Source: Tunturibacter gelidoferens
Lineage (GTDB): Bacteria; Acidobacteriota; Terriglobia; Terriglobales; Acidobacteriaceae
NCBI RefSeq assembly: GCF_040358255.1
Contig: NZ_CP132938.1
Coordinates: forward strand, 1,922,001-1,986,000
Length of the DNA: 64,000 bases
Reading direction: 5' to 3'
The notes beneath the pieces are model-generated. The model did no database searches. It was not told the DNA's origin and saw only the letters and a program-made list of their open reading frames with translations. Shown here in pieces: positions 16,601-25,493 of this stretch. Positions within the stretch are counted from its first letter, which is position 1. The number at the start of each line of letters is the position of its first letter. Made by a program: the position numbers and the translations under genes.

Positions 16601-19600
16601 GCGGTCACGTCGGGCACGCTGATTGCGTCTGCCAACCCTTCTATCGCGGGCAAGAGTGACGCACTCACGGTTTCGATCACGAGCAATGGAGGCGTTCCTA
16701 CGGGTGTCGTGACGTTTATGGATGGCACGACGGTGCTTGGCACGGCGGCTCTGAATGCGCAGGGTGTCGCGAGCTTTACGGTGCCTTCCTTTTCCACTGG
16801 GGCTCACGCGATCACTGCCGTCTACGGAGGGGATAACAACAATCTTGGAACGACGCCTGCTCTGACTTTGATTGTTCAACAGGCGACCACCGGAGTCGTG
16901 CTTTCGACTTCAGGAAGTCCGTCAACTGCGGGGTTGCCGATCACGTTGAGTGCGACGGTTACCGGGAATGGGTCCGCTCCGACGGGCTCGGTGACCTTTT
17001 ACGATGGCACGGCCGCAGTTGGTACGAGCCCGATCAACGCCGCCGGTCTGGGTACGATCTCTTTGTCTTCGCTTACCGTAGGATCTCATTCGTTGACCGC
17101 CAACTACTCTGGAGATGCGTATAACGGAACCAGCGTGTCGCCGGCGATTACGCAGGTTGTCGTGAAAGCCTCGACCACCACTGCACTGACTGCAAGCGCT
17201 TCGACGACACCGGTGGGCGCTCCGGTGACGTTCACCGCGACTGTGACTGGTAGTTCGGGAGCGTTGGGTGGAACCGTGCAGTTTATGGACGGTTCGACTG
17301 TGATCGGCAGTCCTTCACTGACGGCGAACGGAACGGCGGTGCTGAGCACCTCGACGCTGATTGTCGGACAGCACATTATCACTGCTGTTTATCTTGGTGA
17401 TACGAACGATGCGAGCAGTACGTCGGCGGGCCTGACCCACATCGTTTCGCCGGTCACAGGTGTTGCCCTTGCATCGAGTCAGAATCCAGTAAGTGCCGGC
17501 GCCAATGTGACCTTTACGGCAGCCGTTGGGAGCTCGGAACCAGCGCCGACCGGAGTAGTTACCTTCCATGATGGATCTGCTACTTTAGCCGCGGTCACGC
17601 TGAATGCTGCGGGCGTTGCGGTATTCAATACGACAAGTCTGGCTCTTGGCACGCACCTGATCACCGCGTCTTACGGTGGAGATACGAACAATAATGCAGC
17701 GCTCTCGTCGACGCTGAGTCAGTTGGTGCAGCGCGCTACAACTCAGACTTCGATGGCGGTCAGCGCGGTCACCTCGACGGTGAACTCTACGGAGACCTTG
17801 ACCGTCACGGTTACAGGATCGGGCGGTATACCAGGTGGGCTAGTGACGTTCCTCGACGGCACAACCGTTATCGGGACTGCGAATCTTAGCGCGAACGGAT
17901 CTGCGAGCCTCTCCGTCTCGAATCTTTCTCTAGGACAACACACTCTGTCAGCCAGCTACAGCGGAGACACGAATGATGCCGCCTCGTCCTCGACACCTCA
18001 AACCATCATGGTGAACAAAGGTGCACCGAGTCTTACCCTGGTCTCAAGCAGCAACCCCTCAGTAGCCGGGCTTCCGGTTGTCTTTACTGCCAACCTGAGC
18101 GGGACTACCGTTGCTCCGACCGGCAGCGTTACGTTTACTGATGGCACGACAGTGCTTGGGTCTTCGCCAATTGCAGCGAATGGCAGCGCGAACTTCTCGA
18201 CTTCCGGTCTCTCGGTGGGACAACATACGATCGTAGCGACATACATTGGCGATGCCAATAACAGTGCGGCTGCCTCTCCCGGAGTTCTCGAGACAATTCA
18301 ACAGTCGACGAGCGCGGTCACGCTCAACAGCAATAAAAATCCTGCGCTTCTTGGGGACGCGGTTACATTTGCGATGACGGTGAGCGGTACTGGAGCTCAA
18401 CCAACCGGCACAGTGATCCTCCGGGACGGAGCTAACAGAATCGGTACGACTGGGATCGACGCGAACGGTCTGGCTACCCTCACCGTCTCCAACTTATCGA
18501 TTGGCGCGCATACGCTGATTGCGACGTATAACGGCGATGGGAGTCATCCTGGCAGCGCGTCGGGACCTCTGCTCCAGACGATTCTGCAACCTACGGCCAG
18601 TTCTCTTGTTTCGAGCAGCAATCCATCTTTGTCGGGTACTTCAGTGACGTTCACGACCGTGGTGGCGGGCGGTGGTGGCTCTCCTGTTACTGGCACTGTC
18701 GTGTTCCGTGATGGGACGGCTGTTCTCGGGACCAGCATTGTGGCGGCGTCGGGGACGTCGACATTTACAACGAATGCCCTGAGTCCCGGACAACACTCGA
18801 TTGTTGCGACGTACAGCGGCGACAGCGTGAGTCAGACGAGCAGCAGTCCGGTGCTGGTCCAGACTGTGCAGAACAGTAACACGACGACGGTGCTTACTAC
18901 CTCGGGCACTCCATCGGTTGCGGGCGCTCCCCTCATTCTTACCGCGCAGGTGACTGGAAAGGGTGCGGCGCCCACAGGTGCAGTTAGCTTCGAAGACGGG
19001 ACCACGGTTGTCGGAACCGCTTCCGTTGGGGTCAATGGCATTGCAACTCTTACGACATCCTCTCTTGCCGCTGGTCAGCATATATTGCTCGCAATCTATC
19101 AGGGCGACAGCGATACTTTGACCAGCACCTCTAATCCCGTGTTACAGAACATCGAACAGCGCACCGTGGTCACGCTCACTGCGGTTAGCAGCCTGGGTAC
19201 GATCAGCGGGACAAGCTCAGGCCCTTCTCTGATTGGCAACCCGATTACGTTTACCGTTTCGGTGACCGGCAGCAGCACGAACCCACCCACCGGGTTGGTT
19301 ACGTTGTCGGATGGGTCCGCTATTTTAGGGACGTCGAGTGTTAGCAGTTTGGGGATCGCAACATTTACTATTTCGACGCTTGCACTCGGGCCGCACACGC
19401 TGGCTGCAAGTTACGCCGGAGACGCGCAAAACTTTCCGGGGACCTCTCCGGCGCTGACTGAAGTGGTGCAGCTGCATACTTCAAAGGCAACTCTGACGAT
19501 CTCTTCGAGCCCGGTCGTTGAGAATAAGCCCTTTACTCTGGTGGCGACATTACAAGGCGATGCCGCGGTTCCGCCATCGGGTACGGTGGTGTTCAGTTCG

Positions 19601-20284
19601 GGGGGCACAACGCTTGGCAGTGCGACCCTGAATGCTTCCGGCATAGCTACACTGACTACCAGTCTGGGGTTGGGGACCTACACTCCGATCGCTACCTATC
19701 AAGGTGACTCGCAGTATTTGGGTTCCGTGTCGAGTGCTGTGTCTTTGACGGTGATTCAGGCGACCAACTTCACGATTGCTTTGAATCCTCCGACGATGCA
19801 GTTGAAGACCACGCAACACAACACGATTCAGTTGACGCTGACTTCGATCCAGAACTTCACCGATGTCTTGTCGCTGGGATGTGTGGGCCTGCCGCGAGCA
19901 GCTACCTGCACGTTTACTTCGGATCAAGTGTCGCTTGATGCGAACGGCCACCAGACGATTAGCCTGACGATTGATACCGGTTCTCCGCTGACTGCGGGGA
20001 GTGTTGCAAAAGCGGACGGGCCCTCGGCCGGCGGAATTGCGCTCTGTTTTCTGCCAGGCGGGCTTATCCTCGGGCTGTCGCTTGTACGGTCACGACGTGC
20101 GAACAAGATGCTGAGTGGACTTCTGCTCGCATTGCTCTTTACTGGAGCGATGGCGATCTCCGGCTGCGGCGGACTCGATGTGCATGGCACTCCTGCCGGG
20201 ACCTACATCTTCAATGTAACTGCCATCGGCGCTAAGACGACGGCGACACAGTCTGCTCCGATGACTTTGACGGTGACCCAGTGA
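13610..20284 (+). CDS. Giant secreted NHL-propeller / Ig-like repeat protein
   Basis: 2224 residues. A Sec signal lies at about residues 36-58 (MRTQLAGMFVLLALGGIVTSAYA); a start at the internal ATG 13715 would place it at the N-terminus. After an N-terminal beta domain (about 60-165), six NHL repeats (about 172-511) end in motifs such as IADSSNNRIRRV and IADQNNHSIRKV, a complete six-blade propeller. A choice-of-anchor-like domain (about 512-612) and 15 Ig-like repeats of about 95 residues (613-2050) follow, each with a PTGxVTFxDG core and a closing HxITAxYxGD. The C-terminal region has two hydrophobic segments (about 2145-2185) around a basic SRRANK and then SGCGG. This suggests an extended surface or adhesion protein held in an envelope membrane; the ligand is unknown. 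The next gene, a barrel, overlaps its stop codon. Confidence 0.88.
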   Translation: MLAPVRFDAKFSCLRLFLSFSTSRRRTSLQSSRRWMRTQLAGMFVLLALGGIVTSAYASPVTLPGVTAIGSTSAVQTVAVVVTAGGQLGKVSALTGGVPNLDFAIAGAGTCLTGSALVVGQTCSFPVTFSPKYPGQHIGAVALFDASGLPLGSTWLVATGSGPLALFVPGIINTVAGDESWIYRGDGQPATSSPIFLPFGVAVDPAGNMFIADSSNNRIRRVDAGSQLMSTYAGNGSAGNSGDGGPATLASLSLPTSVALDGAGNLYFADSNNHAIRMVTAATGVITTVAGVLGVQGYSGDGALAIHAHLDTPDSVAIDPVNGYLYIADSGNNVIRRVNLSTGIISAFAGNHTPAYAGDGGQAVSASLNGPWSATVGPDGQIYIADQNNHSIRKVALDGTITTIAGNGTSGFSGDGGAASAAVMDSPAATAIDAAGNIYIADAGNNRVRKVNAVTGEIDTVVGSNLESFSGDGGPANAAGMYGPYGMALDGSGNLYVSDVFHNRIRLVKSINAVLNFPTIRVQRVSSTQDEELENDGNAPLNISDLNAGVNTQLDPVATTCSTSVAMTSALNCIIGAQFAPTTIGNTVTGVITVTSDSPNSPQTLTLSGKVLTLDPSTITLNTIGSPSATGALVTFTVAVTSTGVTPTGIVTFLDGSTTIGTATLNSAGVALFPTQSLASGTHIITASYAGDSNTAPGTSLSVTQIVKDGTSVSLTSSLNPSSPQVSVTFAALVVGTSGIPTGSVTFFDGGVRLGTVNLNAAGAASFSTSTLSVGTHHITASYSGDANSIASTSPTLNQVVVASSTATTLITSNPDVSFGTAVTFTASVTGSGSVTPTGTISVQDGTTVLGTLTLDIHGAAALTLSTLSVGSHSIRAVYGGDANNGASSSAAVQETIEQIATTTAVTSNASTAPAGSNIQLTATITPASSIPSSPITGTVTFMDGGTTLGAATVTGGSVTITLNSLAVGQHSILAIYSGSSIYAGSISSTIVQKVQQAVTSGTLIASANPSIAGKSDALTVSITSNGGVPTGVVTFMDGTTVLGTAALNAQGVASFTVPSFSTGAHAITAVYGGDNNNLGTTPALTLIVQQATTGVVLSTSGSPSTAGLPITLSATVTGNGSAPTGSVTFYDGTAAVGTSPINAAGLGTISLSSLTVGSHSLTANYSGDAYNGTSVSPAITQVVVKASTTTALTASASTTPVGAPVTFTATVTGSSGALGGTVQFMDGSTVIGSPSLTANGTAVLSTSTLIVGQHIITAVYLGDTNDASSTSAGLTHIVSPVTGVALASSQNPVSAGANVTFTAAVGSSEPAPTGVVTFHDGSATLAAVTLNAAGVAVFNTTSLALGTHLITASYGGDTNNNAALSSTLSQLVQRATTQTSMAVSAVTSTVNSTETLTVTVTGSGGIPGGLVTFLDGTTVIGTANLSANGSASLSVSNLSLGQHTLSASYSGDTNDAASSSTPQTIMVNKGAPSLTLVSSSNPSVAGLPVVFTANLSGTTVAPTGSVTFTDGTTVLGSSPIAANGSANFSTSGLSVGQHTIVATYIGDANNSAAASPGVLETIQQSTSAVTLNSNKNPALLGDAVTFAMTVSGTGAQPTGTVILRDGANRIGTTGIDANGLATLTVSNLSIGAHTLIATYNGDGSHPGSASGPLLQTILQPTASSLVSSSNPSLSGTSVTFTTVVAGGGGSPVTGTVVFRDGTAVLGTSIVAASGTSTFTTNALSPGQHSIVATYSGDSVSQTSSSPVLVQTVQNSNTTTVLTTSGTPSVAGAPLILTAQVTGKGAAPTGAVSFEDGTTVVGTASVGVNGIATLTTSSLAAGQHILLAIYQGDSDTLTSTSNPVLQNIEQRTVVTLTAVSSLGTISGTSSGPSLIGNPITFTVSVTGSSTNPPTGLVTLSDGSAILGTSSVSSLGIATFTISTLALGPHTLAASYAGDAQNFPGTSPALTEVVQLHTSKATLTISSSPVVENKPFTLVATLQGDAAVPPSGTVVFSSGGTTLGSATLNASGIATLTTSLGLGTYTPIATYQGDSQYLGSVSSAVSLTVIQATNFTIALNPPTMQLKTTQHNTIQLTLTSIQNFTDVLSLGCVGLPRAATCTFTSDQVSLDANGHQTISLTIDTGSPLTAGSVAKADGPSAGGIALCFLPGGLILGLSLVRSRRANKMLSGLLLALLFTGAMAISGCGGLDVHGTPAGTYIFNVTAIGAKTTATQSAPMTLTVTQ
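15448..19760 (+). repeat. 15 tandem Ig-like repeat units within the giant gene
   Basis: Fifteen units averaging about 287 bp encode the Ig-like domains. They are clearly related as protein (PTGxVxFxDGxxxxG...xGxHxIxAxYxGD) but diverged as DNA, so they look like an old expansion. Units 4 and 14 are a few residues longer than the rest. Confidence 0.85.
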
Positions 20285-20853
20285 TCGATTGGCCTGGCGG
20301 CTCACAGTGTTTTTCGAGAGTGTTGCGGGAGCTTGTCGTTCTACTTTTGCTCGCCGCTGCAACGTCGGTACTTTATGCCCAGGCGTTGCCGACCGCTACG
20401 GGACCGGGGCCGCGGTGGATGGTTGGCGGGACCTACTCTTTCTTTGCGGCAGACTATGGCAAACGTGACCTCGGCGGCGGGTCTGGCTTCGTCGATTACG
20501 CTCGTTCGGAGAGGATCAGCTACGAGGCCGAAGTTCGTTTTCTTACCATCAACGAAGAGGTGGGTACGCATCAGTCGACTTTTCTTGTCGGAGGGAAATT
20601 TCCATACCGCAGACGATGGATGACCGCATACGGTAAGGTTCTTCTCGGCGATGGGCGCTTTCATTTTCCTTACGATTACGCGGACGGCAGTTACTTTGTG
20701 CTTGCTCCTGGTGGTGGGGTTGATCTGGCGCTTGGAAGGAGTCGGTACAGTGTACGGCTGGTGGATTTTGAGTATCAGTGGTGGCTTAATTTTCCGTTTG
20801 GTACGCTGCGGCCGTATGGAGCCAGCACGGGGATCGCCGTCCATTTCCATTAG
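20281..20853 (+). CDS. Outer-membrane beta-barrel partner of the giant protein
   Basis: A 190-residue protein from a GTG that overlaps the TGA of the giant gene by 4 bp, so the two are translationally coupled. A signal peptide covers about residues 1-34 (VVLLLLAAATSVLYAQ). The rest is a small beta-barrel with aromatic-rich strands: STFLVGGKFPYRRRWMTAYGKVL, YFVLAPGGGVDLALGRSRY, LVDFEYQWW, ending in AVHFH with the aromatic C-terminal pattern of outer-membrane proteins. It is a paralogue of the barrel at 11107-11721. The coupling suggests that the barrel anchors or helps to expose the giant repeat protein; this is inferred from gene order. Confidence 0.75.
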   Translation: MIDWPGGSQCFSRVLRELVVLLLLAAATSVLYAQALPTATGPGPRWMVGGTYSFFAADYGKRDLGGGSGFVDYARSERISYEAEVRFLTINEEVGTHQSTFLVGGKFPYRRRWMTAYGKVLLGDGRFHFPYDYADGSYFVLAPGGGVDLALGRSRYSVRLVDFEYQWWLNFPFGTLRPYGASTGIAVHFH

Positions 20854-20967
20854 ACAGAAGTGAAGAAGGTCGCTCGAAGTGGCCAGATGAATAAGACCTT
20901 CTTCCCAGTACATTCAGCCTTTCCCGATAGTGGCATCGAGGCGTCTCTCTTCGGTTTCGACGAAGTG

Positions 20968-21507
20968 TTATTTCGCCGGTTGCTTTTCCAGGATGTAGGG
21001 AATGGCGAAGCGGCCAATCTGAAGAATTGAGTTGTTGGAGGGGGGCCAGATGCGAAAAGATTCGACGCGCGAGCCCGTCGCTAGACGATGAGCCGTGACG
21101 GCGCCATGTTCCTCTCCAGTTGCTGCATCATAGAACCTAACGACGAGGGCATCTTCACTACGTTGCCATCCGATTACGTAGTTCCCGGCAGCAAGTGAGA
21201 TTTCTCCGAAGGTAATAGGTGATTGGACTAAAAGGAAATGAGAATATTTTCCGTCGGCTGAGTAACCGGCAGTGATGAGAACAACACCTGCGATGATTTT
21301 GCCATTTGAGTTAACGATGCCGGATGCGGTGCGCATCTCTGTTTCGATTCGCTCTTTTTCCACTGGAGCGCGTGCGGGCAAGACAGCCTGCAACTCTGAT
21401 GGAGTCGCTGTTCGCCAGGAAGACTTGGGTTGAGCGACGACTAAAGATGATGGAAAGAGAATAAGAAACAGAGCGAAGAGAGACGACTTCATCAAGTGGG
21501 ATGTCAT
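20968..21507 (-). CDS. Secreted protein closing the cytochrome/CRTAC1 run
   Basis: A 179-residue protein with a Sec signal (residues 1-25, SLFALFLILFPSSLVVAQ). The mature part is mostly beta: TATPSELQAVLPA, GVVLITAGYSADGKYSHFLLV, ISLAAGNYVIGWQRSEDALVVRFYD, then a helical/strand end. The order TAT-E-LQ-LPA ... AGYS-KY-FL ... L-AGxYxxG is also found in the 197-residue protein at 35480-36073, at the other end of the same gene run, so the two look like members of one family. The start overlaps the response-regulator stop codon by 4 bp. Function unknown; a secreted binding module fits the fold. Confidence 0.7.
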   Translation of the reverse strand: MTSHLMKSSLFALFLILFPSSLVVAQPKSSWRTATPSELQAVLPARAPVEKERIETEMRTASGIVNSNGKIIAGVVLITAGYSADGKYSHFLLVQSPITFGEISLAAGNYVIGWQRSEDALVVRFYDAATGEEHGAVTAHRLATGSRVESFRIWPPSNNSILQIGRFAIPYILEKQPAK

Positions 21508-22130
21508 TTGAGATGTACGATACCTCGTTGGAGAGCGACGGTTGCGGCGTGAGTGCGATCGCTGACGCCAAGTTTGCCGAGCAGACTATTGATGTGGGAC
21601 TTGACGGTAGCTTCGCTGATCTTTAGATCGGAGGCGATCTCCTTGTTTGCGCGGCCTGCCACGATGCGCTCCAGAACTCTGAGTTCGCGGTTGGTAAGGG
21701 CTTGAGTGCTCATTCTTTCGGCGAGCTTTTCTGCGATGGCGGGAGAGATGAGGGTTCTTCCGCTGTGAACTGCTTGAATGGTTGAGAGGAGTTCGTCGAC
21801 GGTCATTCCTTTGAGCAGATATGCTTTTGCGCCGGCCTGGAGGGAGCGGAAGATGTCTTCGTCTCCGTCGAAGGTGGTGAGCACAATGAATCTTGCGGCG
21901 GGATTGTCGGCGCGAATCTGCAGAATGGCATCGACTCCGCCGAGGTTTGGAAGCTGCAGATCCATCAGGGTGATGTCGGGTTGTAGAGTGCGGTAGAGTT
22001 CGATCGCCTGAATGCCGTCACTGGCTTGGCCTACCACTTCTATGTCGGGGATGATGTTGAGTAGCGCAACGAGTCCCTGACGAACGACGTGATGATCATC
22101 CACTACCAGGATACGAATACGTTCAGGCAT
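21504..22130 (-). CDS. NarL/LuxR-type response regulator
   Basis: A 208-residue regulator. The receiver domain has DDH at 11-13, the phospho-acceptor Asp57 in LMDLQLPN and the conserved Lys in YLLKG. The C-terminal LuxR-type helix-turn-helix (about residues 145-205) reads LTNRELRVLERIVAGRANKE and SEATVKSHINSLLGKL. It overlaps the end of the histidine kinase gene by 8 bp, so the two form one two-component system. The likely targets are the cytochrome/CRTAC1 genes upstream in the same run, or genes elsewhere; no binding site could be identified by eye. Confidence 0.92.
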   Translation of the reverse strand: MPERIRILVVDDHHVVRQGLVALLNIIPDIEVVGQASDGIQAIELYRTLQPDITLMDLQLPNLGGVDAILQIRADNPAARFIVLTTFDGDEDIFRSLQAGAKAYLLKGMTVDELLSTIQAVHSGRTLISPAIAEKLAERMSTQALTNRELRVLERIVAGRANKEIASDLKISEATVKSHINSLLGKLGVSDRTHAATVALQRGIVHLK

Positions 22131-25116
22131 TGATTGCTGCCTCTTTTCCTTCTGTGATGGGCGCTTCGAGCATGACTATGGTGCCGTTTGCCGGAGAGCT
22201 TTCAATCGTTAGTTGAGCATGAATCTGAGCCGCGCGTTCGTGCATGCCCTGGATGCCAAAGTGGCCGTTTGATGAAGGAGCTCTTTCCGATGTATCGAAT
22301 CCGCTGCCATTGTCGGAGATGCTTAATACTAATCGAGAGGAATCGTAGCGAAGATCGGCGGAGACCTGAGTTGCATTTGCGTGGCGGGCTGCGTTTGCCA
22401 AAGACTCCTGAGCGATGCGGAAGATCTCGTCTTCAAAGGGCTGGGGGAGAGGGCGGTAAGTGCCGGTTATGTTGAGGTGGGCGTTGAGTTTTTTTTGATT
22501 CCACTGTTCAGCCAGGTGGGCGAGACGGGTGGGCAAGCTGTTTGGCGCGGTAATAGCACGAAGATTCCAGATGCTTCGGCGAGCTTCGGCAAGGCCCTCT
22601 CGGACGTAGGCCCGAGTCTGGTCGATCTGTCTGCTCGCTGCGTCAGTTTGAGTGTGGGCGAGAAACTGGGAGATGAGCTCGAGCTGCACGGAGACGCCGA
22701 CGAAGCTTTGAGCTAGGGTGTCGTGAATTTCTCGTGCGACGCGAGTTCGCTCTGCGAGAACTGCCTGGAACCGTGATTGAAGAACGCGGACGCGGAGGCG
22801 GTAGAGGAGGAGCGCAGCGGCGGCGGCGAGACTAAGGATCAGCAGGAGAAACCAGAGTCTGCGATAGAAAGGAGGCTGCACAAAGAAGGCAATCTGCGCT
22901 CCGGTTTCATTCCATATGCCGTCGTTGTTGGCGGCTTGTACGCGAAAGCGATAGTGGCGCGGAGGGAGATTGGTATAGTAGGCGATGCGGCGGGAACCGG
23001 CTTCGGTCCATCGCTTATCGAAGCCATCGAGAATGTAACGATAGCGGACCTTTGCGGGAGCTAGGTAACTGAGAGCGGCGTATTCAAACGCGAAGCTGGT
23101 ACGGCCAGGAGTGATGTTTTGTTCGGTGCCTGTCAGGGGAATGTCCATACCATCTGCAGTGAAGCGTTCGATGACGATCGGGGGAGGGATGAGATTTTCT
23201 ACGAGGTGACTGGGATCGGTGACGGCGACCCCTTTGCGGGTGGCGAACCAGAGGAGCCCTTCCTTGGTCCTCCATGCAGCGGGATGACCCACGCCGATGG
23301 CTTCCTCGGTTGGCATGCCATCGGCGCGGCCATAAGAGACCGGATGAGGATCGCAGGTTGAAGACGAACCGCATTTGATGAGCGCTGAAACTGAGACGCG
23401 GGTGATGCCTCGACTGGAGCTTAACCAGAGGTTGCCGCGGTCGTCTTCGAGGATGGAGTCGATGGTTTGGGGCAGGTCGTCTCGCCGCAGTGGTGTAAAG
23501 CCGGCGGTGGTCATGACGCTGAGGCCAGCCCCTTTCGTTCCGATCCATAGTGTGCCGTGCGGATCTTCGGCGAGAGAGGTGATCGTGTCGCCAGAGAGTC
23601 CATCCTTTTTTGTGAAGGTTGTGATGTTGTCGCCCCGAAGGCGCGAGAGTCCATTGAGGGTGCCGATCCAAAGATCATGATCGGGGGCGTGAGATCTGAG
23701 AAGAGCGCCTACAAGATCGCTTCCGAGACCGTTCGATTGCGTTAGAGTGATGAACTGGTTGTTTTGCCAGTGAGCAAGGCCCCGACGCGTGCCGATCCAG
23801 AGTGAGCCGTCATCGTCCCTCATAAGAGACCGAATGAGATCGTCAGGTAGCCCGTCAGCAGAGGTGTAGGTCCGGATTTTCTTGCCCTTGACATAGTTCA
23901 GACCATCGGGCGTTCCGACCCACATGCTCCCGCCTTCTCCCGGAGCCAAAGCCAGGATGGTTTCGCTGACAAGGCCGGTTCGGGTGTAAAGATGTTGAAT
24001 GTTACCGGCTTGCCAGCGGTCGAGGCCGTCGCTGTTGGAGCCGAGCCATATTGCACCGTCGGTTGCCTGAGTGATGGCTGTGATCGGGTGATCGGAGAGG
24101 CCGGGAATGGTGCGGAAATTTTGGCGCCTCAGGATTTGGAGGCCGCTGGTTTCTGTTCCCACCCAGAGATTACTCTCTTCATCCTGCATGAGAGAGAGGA
24201 TACTGTTGGAGCCGAGGGCCGGTAAGACCTGTGGATGGCTGTCGACTTTGTCAAGCATGAAGAGCCCTTTGCTGGTTCCTATCCATAGTTGCCCTTGCGA
24301 GTCGGAGAGCAACGATTGTATGCGTGAAGCTGGAAGGTCGTGGCTTATCGACAGGGTTCGGCTTTGGTCACTTCGAAGGACTGCGATGCTGGTCCCGGTG
24401 CGCAACCAGAGGCTGTGGTCGGGGAAGAATCCGATGCCTTCAATATCCTTCGCCGTAGAGGTTGAGCCTAGCGGTTGTGGGAGAACTCGGCCATGGGAAT
24501 ATTGAAAGATTCCAGAGTTCGATGCGATCCAGACACTGCCGTCCTGAGCGGTGACTATTGCAGATGGATCGACGGAAGAGGGAAGGGGGATGATGTAGAA
24601 ACGCCTCCCGTCAAAGCTGCTGATGCCATCGGTCGTCAGGATCAGGATTAAGCCGTCGTCTGCCGCGGCTAGGTTGGTGATGCGACCGGTTGGTAATCCA
24701 TTCGCGATGGTGTAGCGGTGAAACTTTCCTGACGAGTATTGGAGGAGGCCGTTGGAGGTTGCAATCCAGAGTGGGCCGGTGTGACTTTGCGCAAAGCAGC
24801 AGATGTCATCGCTGGTAATTGCGGGAGTGGTTTCGTGGTTGAAGATTTTGAAGTCGATGCCGTTGAAGCGAGCCAGGCCGCCTTCGGTCGCAATCCAAAT
24901 GAAGCCGTCTGTGGATTGAAAGACCTGATGAACGCTGTTTTGAGGGAGGCCGTTCTCCGTCGACCACGATTGATGGCCGAAGTTGTTAGGGACTTGGGAG
25001 CTGGCGGTGAGAGAGAGAGCTGCGATTGCGCATGACATCCAGAAGAGGGAAGAGCGAAGGACGAGATGGAGGCGCGAAAGCAAGTTCATGCGGAGGTTCG
25101 ATGCGTTCGAAAGCAT
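22123..25116 (-). CDS. Histidine kinase with periplasmic regulator-propeller sensor
   Basis: About 997 residues from the ATG at 25116; another ATG at 25089 and an upstream GTG at 25197 are also possible. After a signal or anchor helix (about residues 20-40) come some 14 two-component-regulator-propeller repeats of the IWIATxxGLxxF type, a Y_Y_Y domain (RYRYILDGFDKRWTEAG, PRHYRFRVQAANNDG), one membrane helix (RLWFLLLILSLAAAAALLLY), a HisKA_3 dimerisation domain with phospho-acceptor His798 in REIHDTLAQ, and an ATPase domain (ESLANAARHANA, SDNGSGFD, GIQGMHERA). This HTCS-like plan, widespread in Bacteroidetes for glycan sensing, puts the ligand site in the periplasm. Ligand unknown; its neighbours point to a redox or propeller-protein substrate rather than a polysaccharide. 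Confidence 0.9.
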   Translation of the reverse strand: MLSNASNLRMNLLSRLHLVLRSSLFWMSCAIAALSLTASSQVPNNFGHQSWSTENGLPQNSVHQVFQSTDGFIWIATEGGLARFNGIDFKIFNHETTPAITSDDICCFAQSHTGPLWIATSNGLLQYSSGKFHRYTIANGLPTGRITNLAAADDGLILILTTDGISSFDGRRFYIIPLPSSVDPSAIVTAQDGSVWIASNSGIFQYSHGRVLPQPLGSTSTAKDIEGIGFFPDHSLWLRTGTSIAVLRSDQSRTLSISHDLPASRIQSLLSDSQGQLWIGTSKGLFMLDKVDSHPQVLPALGSNSILSLMQDEESNLWVGTETSGLQILRRQNFRTIPGLSDHPITAITQATDGAIWLGSNSDGLDRWQAGNIQHLYTRTGLVSETILALAPGEGGSMWVGTPDGLNYVKGKKIRTYTSADGLPDDLIRSLMRDDDGSLWIGTRRGLAHWQNNQFITLTQSNGLGSDLVGALLRSHAPDHDLWIGTLNGLSRLRGDNITTFTKKDGLSGDTITSLAEDPHGTLWIGTKGAGLSVMTTAGFTPLRRDDLPQTIDSILEDDRGNLWLSSSRGITRVSVSALIKCGSSSTCDPHPVSYGRADGMPTEEAIGVGHPAAWRTKEGLLWFATRKGVAVTDPSHLVENLIPPPIVIERFTADGMDIPLTGTEQNITPGRTSFAFEYAALSYLAPAKVRYRYILDGFDKRWTEAGSRRIAYYTNLPPRHYRFRVQAANNDGIWNETGAQIAFFVQPPFYRRLWFLLLILSLAAAAALLLYRLRVRVLQSRFQAVLAERTRVAREIHDTLAQSFVGVSVQLELISQFLAHTQTDAASRQIDQTRAYVREGLAEARRSIWNLRAITAPNSLPTRLAHLAEQWNQKKLNAHLNITGTYRPLPQPFEDEIFRIAQESLANAARHANATQVSADLRYDSSRLVLSISDNGSGFDTSERAPSSNGHFGIQGMHERAAQIHAQLTIESSPANGTIVMLEAPITEGKEAAINA

Positions 25117-25166
25117 GATGGCCGGAGTCGCTTCACTTCGGATGATACGTCTTCCTGATCCGGAGC

Positions 25167-25493
25167 TTATGGTTCTTTGGGCTTTTTGTCGCGACACGAG
25201 TGCAGGTAGGCAACAAGATCGTTCACCTCGGTCGCCTTTAGAATGTCGGCGAAGGATGGCATCTCACGTCCACCTTTGAGAATCTGCGTTCGGATCTGGG
25301 CTTTGTTAAGTGTGTGTCCTACTCCGGAAAGATCAGGCCCCTTGATTCCGCCTACCTTGCGTATTGTGTGGCAGTGTTGGCAGCCATTATCCACGAAGAT
25401 TGCTGCTCCGCGCTGCTTCGCGGACTCGGCGGATGCTGGCAGATAGTACGAAGCTGCGAGAGCCAGGATAAACGCTGACCGCAGCAAAGTCAT
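25167..25493 (-). CDS. Mono-heme c-type cytochrome
   Basis: A 108-residue exported protein with a signal peptide (residues 1-22, ending ASA). One heme site, CQHCH, lies near residue 38, and a candidate axial Met is in MPSFAD about 45 residues later. The class I cytochrome c pattern is complete (AAIFVDNGCQHCH, GPDLSGVG, MPSF, DLVAYLHS). It should be a small soluble periplasmic electron carrier. Its start overlaps the end of the five-heme cytochrome gene by 4 bp, so it is probably the direct electron partner of that protein. Confidence 0.9.
   Translation of the reverse strand: MTLLRSAFILALAASYYLPASAESAKQRGAAIFVDNGCQHCHTIRKVGGIKGPDLSGVGHTLNKAQIRTQILKGGREMPSFADILKATEVNDLVAYLHSCRDKKPKEP

Noticed and set aside
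15448-19760. Tandem repeats considered as a CRISPR array or satellite DNA
   Set aside because: Units of about 287 bp encode Ig-like domains in one frame and are diverged as DNA; there are no short identical repeats with spacers.
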